A stretch of 17,627 bases of DNA from an uncultured Faecalibacterium sp. (lineage in GTDB: Bacteria; Bacillota; Clostridia; Oscillospirales; Ruminococcaceae): assembly GCA_900772565.1 (NCBI GenBank), contig CAAHET010000043.1, forward strand, positions 1 through 17,627, written 5' to 3'. The position numbers were made by a program, and so were the translations under genes. Below, one piece after another: positions 1 to 7,250 of this stretch; the stretch's first letter is position 1; each line of letters begins with the position of its first letter. Below the pieces are notes generated by a model, which was not told where the DNA came from, did no database searches, and saw only the letters and a program-made list of their open reading frames with translations.

Positions 1-1
1 G

Positions 2-685
2 GGCAAGACCGCCGGTGTGGCTCTGCTGCAGGACGACCGCCTGCTGTACGAGGTGTATCTGGACGGCGGCATGACCCACAGCGAAACGCTGATGCCTATG
101 ATCGACACCTGTTTAAAGATGTGCGGGCTGACCTGCGCGGACATTGATCTGTATGCCGTCAATGCAGGCCCTGGCAGCTTTACCGGCCTGCGCATCGGGC
201 TGGCCGCCGTCAAGGGGCTGGCCTTCCCGCGCGAGACCCTGTGCGCCCCGGTGTCTACCTTGGAAGCACTGGCTGCTGCCCACACCGGCGAGGGTACGGT
301 GCTCTGCGCACTGGACGCCCGCCGCGCACAGGTATACAGTGCGGCTTTCGACCTTGCCACCCACGCCCGCCTGCTGGGCGATGACGCCCGGGCGGTGACA
401 GATCTGGCTGATTTTGTAGAAAATTGCAAAAAGCCCCTGTTTTTTGTTGGTGATGGCGCAGGTCTGTGCTATAATAAATATAGTAATGTGCCGGGCGTAC
501 TGCAAACACCCCCGGCGCTGCGGGGCGGCCGTGCCGCTGCCGTGGCACTTGTGGCAAAGCAGATGGCAGCAGCCGGGCAGGCTGTGCTGCCGGAAGCGCT
601 GCTGCCGGACTACCACCGCCTGAGTCAGGCGGAGCGGGAACGGGCGGAGCGTCTGGCTGCCGAAGCCGCAGCAAACAAACAATAA
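2..685 (+). CDS. tsaB: TsaB, tRNA threonylcarbamoyladenosine (t6A) biosynthesis protein, 5' end missing
   Basis: The open frame enters from the left edge (frame starting at base 2, first residues GKTAGVALLQ) and stops with TAA at 683-685. The true start, normally about ten residues before this and reading like MxILALDTS, lies outside the window. The key motif is NAGPGSFTGLRIGLAAVKG, the TsaB/YeaZ signature of the ASKHA fold. TsaB is the non-catalytic partner that forms a heterodimer with TsaD and, with TsaE, builds t6A at position 37 of ANN-decoding tRNAs in the cytoplasm. The C-terminal half is variable, as usual for the family, and ends in an Ala/Glu/Arg-rich helix. rpiB follows 41 bp downstream on the same strand. 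A short AT-rich stretch near 465-490 contrasts with the GC-rich gene (see the candidate promoter). Family assignment is firm; only the 5' end is missing. Confidence 0.93.
   Translation, partial: GKTAGVALLQDDRLLYEVYLDGGMTHSETLMPMIDTCLKMCGLTCADIDLYAVNAGPGSFTGLRIGLAAVKGLAFPRETLCAPVSTLEALAAAHTGEGTVLCALDARRAQVYSAAFDLATHARLLGDDARAVTDLADFVENCKKPLFFVGDGAGLCYNKYSNVPGVLQTPPALRGGRAAAVALVAKQMAAAGQAVLPEALLPDYHRLSQAERERAERLAAEAAANKQ
447..475 (+). promoter_or_regulatory. Candidate sigma-70-type promoter inside tsaB
   Basis: TTGGTG (447-452) and a perfect TATAAT (470-475) are separated by 17 bp and lie in an AT-rich island of tsaB. The predicted transcript would begin near 482 and could supply rpiB and upp. 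The match could be chance, because the sequence also encodes ordinary TsaB residues. Confidence 0.3.
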
Positions 686-726
686 AAACGGAGCTGTGAC
701 CACTCACAGGGAAAGGACGTTTTTCC

Positions 727-1173
727 ATGGCAAAACCCATCGCACTTGCCGCCGACCACGGCGGATTTGAACTGAAAGAGGCTGTCAAGGCACATCTGGA
801 GGAGCTTGGTCTGGAGTATATCGACTTTGGCACCCACAGCACCGACAGCGTGGACTACCCCGATATGGCTGTGCCCGCCTGTGACGCAGTGGTGAGCGGC
901 CAGTGCGAGAAGGCACTGCTGTTCTGCGGCACCGGTGTGGGCATCAGCATGGCAGCCAACAAGATCAAGGGCATCCGCGCCTGCTGCTGTTCCGACAGCT
1001 TCAGCTGCGAGTATACCCGCCGCCACAACGACGCCAACGCCCTGTGCATGGGTGGCCGCGTAGTGGGCGCAGGCCTTGCCTGCCAGCTGGTGGACATCTT
1101 CCTGAACACCCAGTTCGAGGGCGGCCGTCATCAGCGCCGCATCGACAAGCTGACCGCACTGGAAAACCGCTGA
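727..1173 (+). CDS. rpiB: Ribose-5-phosphate isomerase B (RpiB/LacAB family)
   Basis: RpiB interconverts ribose 5-phosphate and ribulose 5-phosphate in the non-oxidative pentose phosphate pathway. The 148-residue length is normal. AADHGGFELK at the N-terminus carries the conserved Asp10-His11 substrate site. LLFCGTGVGISMAANK (65-79) holds the catalytic Cys67 and the anion-hole glycines, and RRHNDAN (98-104) holds the conserved His100. These residues favour RpiB over the galactose-6-phosphate isomerase subunits LacA/LacB, though an allose-6-phosphate isomerase role cannot be excluded by eye. The ATG is preceded by an AAAGGA ribosome-binding site at 712-717. It is 41 bp after tsaB and 107 bp before upp; ribose 5-phosphate is the precursor of PRPP, the cosubstrate of Upp, so the neighbours are metabolically linked. 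Confidence 0.93.
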   Translation: MAKPIALAADHGGFELKEAVKAHLEELGLEYIDFGTHSTDSVDYPDMAVPACDAVVSGQCEKALLFCGTGVGISMAANKIKGIRACCCSDSFSCEYTRRHNDANALCMGGRVVGAGLACQLVDIFLNTQFEGGRHQRRIDKLTALENR

Positions 1174-1187
1174 TTGAAATTTTGTAA

Positions 1188-1226
1188 TTTCACAGAGAAG
1201 CTTGCACTGCAAGCTTCTCTGTGAAA
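1188..1226. repeat. Perfect 18-bp inverted repeat between rpiB and upp
   Basis: The left arm 1188-1205 and right arm 1209-1226 are perfect reverse complements, with a 3-nt loop (ACT). The arm core reads CACAGAGAAGCTTGC. It does not look like an intrinsic terminator: on + it is preceded by U's and followed by AAAAAAUCC, and on - no U-tract follows either. It may be an mRNA stability or processing hairpin, or a protein-binding palindrome ahead of upp. Confidence 0.75.
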
Positions 1227-1280
1227 AAATCCTTTCAGTACCCGATAGAATGTTCTATATAAATTAAGGAGCGTGTTTTT

Positions 1281-1907
1281 ATGACCCCGATGATCGTTGA
1301 ACATCCGCTGCTGCAGCATAAGATCAGCCTGCTGCGCAACAAACAGACTGGCACCAAGGAGTTCCGTGACCTCGTTGGCGAGATCGCGACCCTGCTGTGC
1401 TACGAGGCTACCCGCGATCTGCCGCTGGAAGAGGTGGAGATCGAGACCCCTATCACCATGGCAAAGACCAAGGTTCTGGCAGGCCGCAAGCTGGCTCTGG
1501 TGCCCATCCTGCGTGCCGGCATGGGTATGCTGGACGGTATGCTGACCCTGCTGCCCGCCGCTAAGGTTGGCTTCATCGGCCTGTATCGTGACGAAAAGAC
1601 CCTGCAGCCCGTGGAGTACTTCTGCAAGCTGCCGCAGGATATCGCCGAGCGTGACGTTCTGGTGCTGGATCCCATGCTGGCTACCGGCGGCAGCGCCATC
1701 GACGCTATCACCCAGATCAAGAAGCACGGCGCAAAGCGCATCAAGTTCATCGGTCTGCTGGGCGCACCGGAGGGCATCAAAGCTCTGCACGAGGCACACC
1801 CCGATGTGGACATCTATCTGGGCGCACAGGACGACTGCCTGAACGAGAACGGCTACATCGTACCCGGTCTGGGCGATGCTGGCGACCGTATCTACGGCAC
1901 CAAGTAA
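1281..1907 (+). CDS. upp: Uracil phosphoribosyltransferase
   Basis: Upp makes UMP from uracil and PRPP (pyrimidine salvage). The 208-residue length is that of bacterial Upp. The PRPP-binding loop VLVLDPMLATGGSA is at about 126-139, and the C-terminal uracil-binding segment GYIVPGLGDAGDRIYGTK ends the protein; both are diagnostic of Upp rather than the PyrR paralogue. The start at 1281 has an AAGGAG site at 1266-1271 with a 9-nt gap. No convincing dedicated promoter is visible in the 107-bp gap after rpiB; an AT-rich stretch (TAGAAT at 1246, TATATA at 1256) has no good -35 partner, so read-through from rpiB is possible. A strong terminator follows at 1929-1959. Confidence 0.97.
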   Translation: MTPMIVEHPLLQHKISLLRNKQTGTKEFRDLVGEIATLLCYEATRDLPLEEVEIETPITMAKTKVLAGRKLALVPILRAGMGMLDGMLTLLPAAKVGFIGLYRDEKTLQPVEYFCKLPQDIAERDVLVLDPMLATGGSAIDAITQIKKHGAKRIKFIGLLGAPEGIKALHEAHPDVDIYLGAQDDCLNENGYIVPGLGDAGDRIYGTK

Positions 1908-1928
1908 AAACAGCATAAGGCTTTTCCC

Positions 1929-1959
1929 CGCCGTCTCCCGCCCGGAGACGGCGTTTTTT
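1929..1959 (+). terminator. Rho-independent terminator of upp
   Basis: A 10-bp GC-rich stem, CGCCGTCTCC (1929-1938) with GGAGACGGCG (1944-1953), has a 5-nt loop and is followed directly by six T's (1954-1959). This is a canonical + strand intrinsic terminator 21 bp after the upp stop codon. Confidence 0.93.
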
Positions 1960-1984
1960 GTTGTGCGCTTCCGGGAGCGCGCAG

Positions 1985-2029
1985 AAAAACAAGGCCGCTG
2001 CACAGTGCCATACCGTGCAGCGGTCTTGT
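1985..2029 (-). terminator. Rho-independent terminator of the ilvBNCD operon
   Basis: Arms 1989-2003 and 2015-2029 form a 15-bp stem with one mismatched position. On the - strand the stem is followed by a run of five T's (A's at 1985-1989 on +). It lies just downstream of the ilvD stop codon, tail to tail with the upp terminator. Confidence 0.85.
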
Positions 2030-2048
2030 TGTCTCTATTTCTTTCAGC

Positions 2049-3707
2049 TTATTTCAGCACCGCACCCAGATTTGCACTGGTGACCATGCGGGCGTAACGG
2101 CTGAGCCAGCCGGTCTTGATGTTGGGCTCGGGCGCAACGTACTTTGCCTTGCGCTCGGCCAGCACTGCGTCGCTGACTTCCAGCGTGATGGAAGCGTTGG
2201 GGATGTCGATGGTAATGGTATCCCCTTCCTCGATCAGGCCGATAGGGCCACCGGAAGCTGCTTCCGGGCTGACGTGACCGATGGCAGCGCCGCGGGATGC
2301 GCCGGAGAAGCGGCCATCGGTGATGAGGGCCACCGTCTTATCCAGCTTCATGCCTGCCAGCGCAGAGGTGGGGTTGAGCATCTCCCGCATACCCGGGCCG
2401 CCCTTGGGGCCTTCGTAGCGGATGACCACCACATCGCCCGGGACGATCTTGCCCGCGTAGATGGCGGCAATGGCCTCCTCCTCGCTGTTGAACACCCGCG
2501 CCGGGCCGGAATGCTGCTGCATCTCCGGGGCGACGGCGCTGCGCTTGACAACGCAGCCGTCCGGGGCAATGTTGCCCCACAGGATCTGCAGACCACCGGT
2601 CTCAGAGTAGGGATTCTCGATGGGACGGATGGCCTTTTCGTTCAGGATATGGGCGCCCTTGATGTTCTCGCCAAGGGTCTTGCCGGTGACGGTGGGCACA
2701 TCCAGATCCAACAGGCCCTTCTTGGCCAGTTCTGCCTGCACCGCCGGGATGCCGCCCGCCGCGTACAGATCCGGCATATGGGTGGGGCCTGCCGGTGCCA
2801 GATGGCACAGGTTGGGGGTCTTGGCGCTGATCTCATTGAACAGTTTCAGGTCGATGGGCACACCGGCCTCGTAGGCGATAGCCAGCAGGTGCAGCACCGT
2901 GTTGGTGGAGCAGCCCAGCGCCATATCGCAGGTCAGCGCGTTGCGGATGGAGCGCTCGTTGATGATCTGGCGCGCGGTGATGCCCTTGCGCACCATCTCC
3001 ATCACAGCCATACCGGCGTGCTTTGCCAACTGCAGGCGCTTGGAGTATACAGCTGGGATGGTGCCGTTGCCGGGCAGGGCGATGCCGATGGCCTCGCACA
3101 GGCAGTTCATGCTGTTGGCGGTGTACATACCGGAGCAGCTGCCGCAGCTGGGGCAGCAGTTGCAGGTGCAGTCCTCCAGCTGTTCGTCGGTGATCATACC
3201 GGCTTTATAAGCGCCCACGGCCTCGAACATCTTGGAAAGGCTCACTTCCTCGCCGCCGTAGCTGCCGGCCAGCATGGGGCCGCCGGAGCAGACCACAGCG
3301 GGTACATCCATGCGCACCGCTGCCATCACCATGCCGGGCACGATCTTATCGCAGTTGGGCACCAGCACAAGGCCGTCCAGCTGGTGTGCCATCAGCATGG
3401 TCTCCACGCTGTCACAGATCAGCTCACGGGAGGCCAGAGAGTACTTCATGCCCACATGACCCATGGCGATGCCGTCGCACACGCCGATGGCGGGGATCAG
3501 GATGGGCGTACCTCCAGCCATCTGCACACCGGCCTTGACGGCATCGGCGATCTTGTCCAGATTCATGTGCCCGGGCACGATCTCGCTGTGGGCGCTCACC
3601 ACGCCGATGAGGGGGCGCTCCAGCTCCTCCGGGGTATAGCCCAGCGCATAAAACAGGCTGCGGTTGGGCGCGCGCTCCGAGCCCTTGGTCACGTTGTCAC
3701 TTCTCAT
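2049..3707 (-). CDS. ilvD: Dihydroxy-acid dehydratase
   Basis: IlvD dehydrates 2,3-dihydroxy-3-methylbutanoate and 2,3-dihydroxy-3-methylpentanoate to the 2-oxo acids that are the last common precursors of valine, leucine and isoleucine. The length of 552 residues is typical. The Fe-S region shows VPNCDKIVPG (Cys119) and CPSCGSCSGMYTANSMN (cluster Cys188/Cys191). The position that carries the first cluster Cys in plant-type [2Fe-2S] enzymes reads VPGHMNL here, as in the E. coli type, which suggests an oxygen-labile [4Fe-4S] enzyme (inference). The ATG is preceded by AGAGGA on the - strand. It is the last gene of the operon and lies 124 bp after ilvC; most of that gap is a palindromic repeat element. 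Confidence 0.97.
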   Translation of the reverse strand: MRSDNVTKGSERAPNRSLFYALGYTPEELERPLIGVVSAHSEIVPGHMNLDKIADAVKAGVQMAGGTPILIPAIGVCDGIAMGHVGMKYSLASRELICDSVETMLMAHQLDGLVLVPNCDKIVPGMVMAAVRMDVPAVVCSGGPMLAGSYGGEEVSLSKMFEAVGAYKAGMITDEQLEDCTCNCCPSCGSCSGMYTANSMNCLCEAIGIALPGNGTIPAVYSKRLQLAKHAGMAVMEMVRKGITARQIINERSIRNALTCDMALGCSTNTVLHLLAIAYEAGVPIDLKLFNEISAKTPNLCHLAPAGPTHMPDLYAAGGIPAVQAELAKKGLLDLDVPTVTGKTLGENIKGAHILNEKAIRPIENPYSETGGLQILWGNIAPDGCVVKRSAVAPEMQQHSGPARVFNSEEEAIAAIYAGKIVPGDVVVIRYEGPKGGPGMREMLNPTSALAGMKLDKTVALITDGRFSGASRGAAIGHVSPEAASGGPIGLIEEGDTITIDIPNASITLEVSDAVLAERKAKYVAPEPNIKTGWLSRYARMVTSANLGAVLK

Positions 3708-3731
3708 TTCAGATCCTCTTTTCTGATAAAG

Positions 3732-3823
3732 CCCTCTCCGTCACGGAGGAGCTATAAAGTTCCCATTTTCAACAAAAGCTCCCCCTTTCGGGGGAGCTGC
3801 CGCCGAAAGGCGGCCTGAGAGGG
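3732..3823 (-). repeat. MITE/REP-like palindromic element, copy 1 (between ilvC and ilvD)
   Basis: The 92-bp element is bounded by perfect 7-bp inverted ends, CCCTCTC (3732-3738) and GAGAGGG (3817-3823). It contains three hairpins: CTCCG/CGGAG (3736-3748), AGCTCCCCC/GGGGGAGCT (3777-3798) and GCCGCC-GAAA-GGCGGC (3799-3814). Read on the - strand it starts CCCTCTCAGG, continues to CAGCTCCCCC and ends TGACGGAGAGGG, matching the ends of copies 2 and 3, which lie in the opposite orientation. It has no coding capacity. It lies inside the ilv transcript, so these hairpins form in the mRNA between two translated genes. Confidence 0.8.
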
Positions 3824-3831
3824 TTTTCCTC

Positions 3832-4851
3832 TTACTTCTTCAGCCAGCTCATCATGCTGCGCAGCTCAGCACCCACCTTCTCGATGGGCAGCTCAGCCTC
3901 CATACGGCGCTTGGCAAGGAAGTGCACCTTGCGGCCGCCCTTGGGGCTCATCTCGGTCAGGAACTCGGAAGCAAAGGTGCCGTCCTGGATCTCGGTCAGG
4001 ACCTTCTTCATCTCCTTGCGGGTCTCCTCGGTGATCAGACGCTTGCCGGTGCGGTAGTCGCCGTACTCAGCGGTGTTGGAGATGGAGTAGCGCATCTTGG
4101 AGAAGCCGCCCTCGTTGATCAGGTCAACGATCAGCTTCATCTCGTGGCAGGTCTCAAAGTAGGCCATCTCGGGCTCGTAACCGGCCTCCACCAGCGTGTC
4201 GAAACCGGCGTGGATCAGCTCGGAAACGCCGCCGCACAGCACGGCCTGCTCGCCGAACAGATCAGTCTCGGTCTCCTCCTTGAAGGTGGTCTGCAGGATG
4301 CCTGCACGGCCTGCGCCGATGCCGGAAGCATAAGCCAGAGCGATGTCCTTGGCCTTACCGGTGTAGTCCTGCTCCACGCAGATCAGAGAGGGGCAGCCCT
4401 CGCCCTCGGTGTACAGGCGGCGCACGATGTGGCCGGGGCCCTTGGGAGCGATCATGATGACGTCCACATTCTTGGGAGCGGTGATGGTCTTGAAGTGGAT
4501 GTTGAAGCCGTGTGCAAAGGCCAGCGCCTTGCCCTCGGTCATGTAGGGAGCCACCTGGGTGTTGTAGATATCGGCGCACAGCTCGTCGGGCACCAGCATC
4601 ATGACGACGTCACCGGCCTTGGCAGCCTCTTCCACTTCCATCACCTTGAAGTTTTCGTGGGTGGCAGCGAACTCAGAGGCCTTTGCCCAGTGGGCAGAGC
4701 CCTTGCGCAGGCCGACCACAACGTTGACGCCGCTCTCAGCCAGATTCTCAGAGTGTGCATGACCCTGGCTGCCGAAGCCGATGACAGCGACGGTCTTGCC
4801 GTCCAGCACGCCGAGGTTGCAGTCGGAATCGTAGTATTTCTTGATAGCCAT
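3832..4851 (-). CDS. ilvC: Ketol-acid reductoisomerase, class I
   Basis: IlvC isomerises and reduces 2-acetolactate and 2-aceto-2-hydroxybutanoate to the dihydroxy acids used by IlvD. At 339 residues it is a short (class I) enzyme. The Rossmann motif VIGFGSQGHAHSENL is at about 23-37, and the cofactor-specificity loop GLRKGSAHW at 47-55. Catalytic residues visible are His114 (AHGFNIHF), Lys137 (APKGPGH), Asp197 and Glu201 (DLFGEQ), Glu233 and Glu237 (ETCHE) and Ser258 (SISNTAEYGD). The loop keeps Arg49 and Ser52, as expected for NADPH, but has His54 where many relatives have Ser or Thr. The start has AAAAGGAG upstream (4862-4869 on +). It is the third gene of the operon, 99 bp after ilvN. Confidence 0.97.
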   Translation of the reverse strand: MAIKKYYDSDCNLGVLDGKTVAVIGFGSQGHAHSENLAESGVNVVVGLRKGSAHWAKASEFAATHENFKVMEVEEAAKAGDVVMMLVPDELCADIYNTQVAPYMTEGKALAFAHGFNIHFKTITAPKNVDVIMIAPKGPGHIVRRLYTEGEGCPSLICVEQDYTGKAKDIALAYASGIGAGRAGILQTTFKEETETDLFGEQAVLCGGVSELIHAGFDTLVEAGYEPEMAYFETCHEMKLIVDLINEGGFSKMRYSISNTAEYGDYRTGKRLITEETRKEMKKVLTEIQDGTFASEFLTEMSPKGGRKVHFLAKRRMEAELPIEKVGAELRSMMSWLKK

Positions 4852-4917
4852 AATCGTTATTCTCCTTTTACTTTTTCTGGTTGGTTTATCTTCCGGTCTT
4901 GTATGCTCTGTTCTATC

Positions 4918-4938
4918 TTTCGCTCACCCTGAGCGGAA
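4918..4938 (-). other. Small hairpin in the ilvN-ilvC spacer
   Basis: CGCTCA (4921-4926) and TGAGCG (4930-4935) pair around a 3-nt loop, extendable by A-T pairs across one bulged base. No U-tract follows on the - strand, so it is not a terminator. The rest of the 99-bp spacer is A-rich on the - strand and ends in the ilvC ribosome-binding site. Confidence 0.4.
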
Positions 4939-4950
4939 AAGCAATGTGAT

Positions 4951-5514
4951 TTATGCTCGTCTTGCGCCCGGCGGGGGCAGTTGGACTGAGCGCACCTCCT
5001 GCGGCGGCTTCTGGATATGCTGGTGCATCCCGCCGCGCTCCAGTGCGGTAACGCCGGTGCGGCACTGCTCAAGGATGTTGTAGCCCTCGAACATTTTTAA
5101 GAATGCGTCCAGCTTGTCCGGCCGGCCGATGAGCTCGAACACCATGCTGTCCGGGGAAAGATCAATGATCTTTGCCTTGTAGATGCAGGCGATCTCCCGC
5201 AGCTCCGTGCGGTTGTGCACGTCCGATTCCACCTTGAGCAGCAGCAGCTCCCGCTCCAGCGAATTTTCGCTGTCCAGCACGAACACCTGCCGGGTGACTT
5301 CCAGACGCTCGGTCTGCAATACCAGCTGCTGCAAAGCCTTTTCGTCACTAGTAATAGTCACCGTGATGCGGCTGACTGCCGGGTCATTGGTGGCAGACAC
5401 CGTAAGGCTGTCGATGTTGAAGCCGCGGCGGCAGAACAGGTTGGACACCCGGGCCAGAACGCCGCTCTGGTTGTCCACCAGCAGGCTGATGACCCTGCGC
5501 TGATCAGATTCCAT
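4951..5514 (-). CDS. ilvN: Acetolactate synthase small (regulatory) subunit
   Basis: This is the regulatory partner of IlvB, which confers valine feedback inhibition and stimulates catalysis. An N-terminal ACT domain (about 7-80) includes ISLLVDNQSGVLARVSNLF and RRGFNIDSLTV, typical of IlvN/IlvH. A second conserved domain follows and ends ILEQCRTGVTALERG. About 20 extra Pro/Gln-rich residues (PPQEVRSVQLPPPGARRA) make the 187 aa slightly longer than many homologues. The start codon at 5514 follows an AAGGAGG site (5525-5531) that overlaps the ilvB stop codon; the 15-bp gap and overlapping signal indicate translational coupling, which suits the subunit stoichiometry. Confidence 0.95.
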   Translation of the reverse strand: MESDQRRVISLLVDNQSGVLARVSNLFCRRGFNIDSLTVSATNDPAVSRITVTITSDEKALQQLVLQTERLEVTRQVFVLDSENSLERELLLLKVESDVHNRTELREIACIYKAKIIDLSPDSMVFELIGRPDKLDAFLKMFEGYNILEQCRTGVTALERGGMHQHIQKPPQEVRSVQLPPPGARRA

Positions 5515-5529
5515 GATGCTGTGTCCTCC

Positions 5530-7194
5530 TTATTCCATGATGATGTCGTTGATATCGCCGCCGCCGGGGATCATGGGCAGCACCTTTTCGTCCTTGTCGA
5601 TGATGCACTCGATCCAGGTGGGGCCTTTCTGTTGCAGGGCATCTGCAAAGGCTTCCTGAAACTCCGGCAGGTTGGTGCAGCGGTAGCCCTTCAGGCCAAA
5701 ACCGTCTGCCAGCTTGACAAAATCGGTCTTGCGGTGGGGGTCGGTCTGGCTGTAGCGCTTGCCGTAAAAGCTGGTCTGCCACTGGCGCACCATGCCCAGC
5801 ACCGAGTTATTGAAGATGACCGTGATGATGGGCAGCTCGTAGCTGACAGCGGTGCAGGCTTCGTTCAGGTTCATGTGGAAGGAGCCGTCGCCGGTGAACA
5901 TCACCACACGCTGCTGGCGTCCCAGTGCCATCTGGGCACCAATGGCGGCACCGTAGCCAAAGCCCATGGTGCCAAGGCCGCCGCTGGTGATAAAACCGCG
6001 GCTCTTGGTGTGGCGCAGGTACTGCGCCGCCCACATCTGGTGCTGACCCACATCGGTAACGTACACGGCCTCGGGGCCGCACTGGTTGCACACCTCGCCA
6101 ATGACCTGATGGGGCATCAGCCGGGTGGGGTCGGACACGGGATGGTAGTCCTGTGCCTGCCAGCTCTGGATCATCTTCATCCAGTCCGGGTGCTTGGCGG
6201 GCTTGATCTGGGGCAGCATGGCGTTCAGCACATAGGCTGCATCGCCCACGATGGAAAGATCCACGTCCACGTTCTTGCCCAGCTCGCTGGCGTCAATGTC
6301 GATCTGGATGATGGTGGCGTTTTTGGCAAAGGTCTTGGGGTTCAGCGCCACGCGGTCAGAAAAGCGGGTGCCCACCGCGATAAGCACATCGCACTCTGCT
6401 ACTGCCCGGTTGGAGGTGTAGCAGCCGTGCATACCCAGCATGCCCAGATTCATCGGGTCGCCGTAGGGCACAACACCTGCGGCCATCAGGGTGTAGGTGG
6501 CGGGGATCTCCGCCTTGTGCAGCAGATCCCGCAACGGCTGGCAACTGGCTGCGCTGCGCACGCCGCCGCCAAAGTACACCAGCGGGCGCTGTGCGGCGTT
6601 GATAAGGTCTGCTGCCCAGTGCACCTGTTCCTCGTTATAGGTGGTCACGGTGCGGATGGGCTCCGGCTGCTTGGGGGTGAACTCGCATACTGCTGCGGTC
6701 ACGTCCTTGGGGATATCCACCAGCACCGGGCCCTTGCGGCCGCTCTGTGCAATGCGGAAGGCCGCCCGCATGGTGTCGGCCAAGTCCTCTACCCGGCGCA
6801 CCGTGAAGTTATGCTTTGTGATGGGCACCGTAATGCCCTCGATGTACGCTTCCTGAAAGCTGTCCTTACCAATGCTGCCGGTGGGCACGTTGCCGGTAAA
6901 GGCCACCATGGGCACCGAGTCCATATAGGCGGTGGCAATGCCGGTGACCAGATTGGTAGCGCCCGGGCCGCTGGTGGCCAGCACCACGCCGGTGCGGCCG
7001 GTGGCGCGGGCGTAGCCGTCCGCTGCATGGGCTGCGCCCTGCTCGTGGGCGGTAAGCACATGGGTGATGCGGTCGGCATTCTTATACAGTTCGTCGTAAA
7101 GGTTCAGCACAGCGCCGCCGGGGTAGCCAAAAAGAGTGTCCACTCCCTGCTCGCACAGGACCTCTACAAAGATCTGAGAACCATTCAACTGCAT
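5530..7194 (-). CDS. ilvB: Acetolactate synthase large (catalytic) subunit
   Basis: This thiamine-diphosphate enzyme condenses pyruvate with pyruvate or 2-oxobutanoate to give acetolactate or acetohydroxybutanoate, the first common branched-chain step. At 554 residues it has the full domain set. The N-terminal TPP pyrimidine domain has GYPGGAVLNLYDEL and the catalytic Glu51 in TAHEQGAAHAADGYAR. A central FAD/nucleotide domain spans about 195-340. The C-terminal TPP-binding domain has GDGSFHMNLNE (435-445) with the metal-binding NN at 462-463. SVLGMVRQWQ (464-473) is typical of anabolic, FAD-containing AHAS rather than catabolic AlsS. An AGGAG site lies at 7202-7206 with a 7-nt gap. It is the first gene of the operon, after a T-box leader. 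Confidence 0.97.
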   Translation of the reverse strand: MQLNGSQIFVEVLCEQGVDTLFGYPGGAVLNLYDELYKNADRITHVLTAHEQGAAHAADGYARATGRTGVVLATSGPGATNLVTGIATAYMDSVPMVAFTGNVPTGSIGKDSFQEAYIEGITVPITKHNFTVRRVEDLADTMRAAFRIAQSGRKGPVLVDIPKDVTAAVCEFTPKQPEPIRTVTTYNEEQVHWAADLINAAQRPLVYFGGGVRSAASCQPLRDLLHKAEIPATYTLMAAGVVPYGDPMNLGMLGMHGCYTSNRAVAECDVLIAVGTRFSDRVALNPKTFAKNATIIQIDIDASELGKNVDVDLSIVGDAAYVLNAMLPQIKPAKHPDWMKMIQSWQAQDYHPVSDPTRLMPHQVIGEVCNQCGPEAVYVTDVGQHQMWAAQYLRHTKSRGFITSGGLGTMGFGYGAAIGAQMALGRQQRVVMFTGDGSFHMNLNEACTAVSYELPIITVIFNNSVLGMVRQWQTSFYGKRYSQTDPHRKTDFVKLADGFGLKGYRCTNLPEFQEAFADALQQKGPTWIECIIDKDEKVLPMIPGGGDINDIIME

Positions 7195-7250
7195 GGTGTT
7201 GCTCCTATTCCTGTTCCACTTCTTATCCGTTCCCTTGGGGAGAGCTTCCG

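Noticed and set aside
2274..3818. A 514-codon + strand frame opposite ilvD
   Set aside because: It is a shadow frame of ilvD with repetitive Gly/His/Ala composition. It extends into the palindromic repeat and has no recognisable motif.
3922..4932. A 336-codon + strand frame opposite ilvC
   Set aside because: It is complementary to the catalytic core of IlvC. Composition is typical of antisense GC-rich DNA, and it has no supporting signals.
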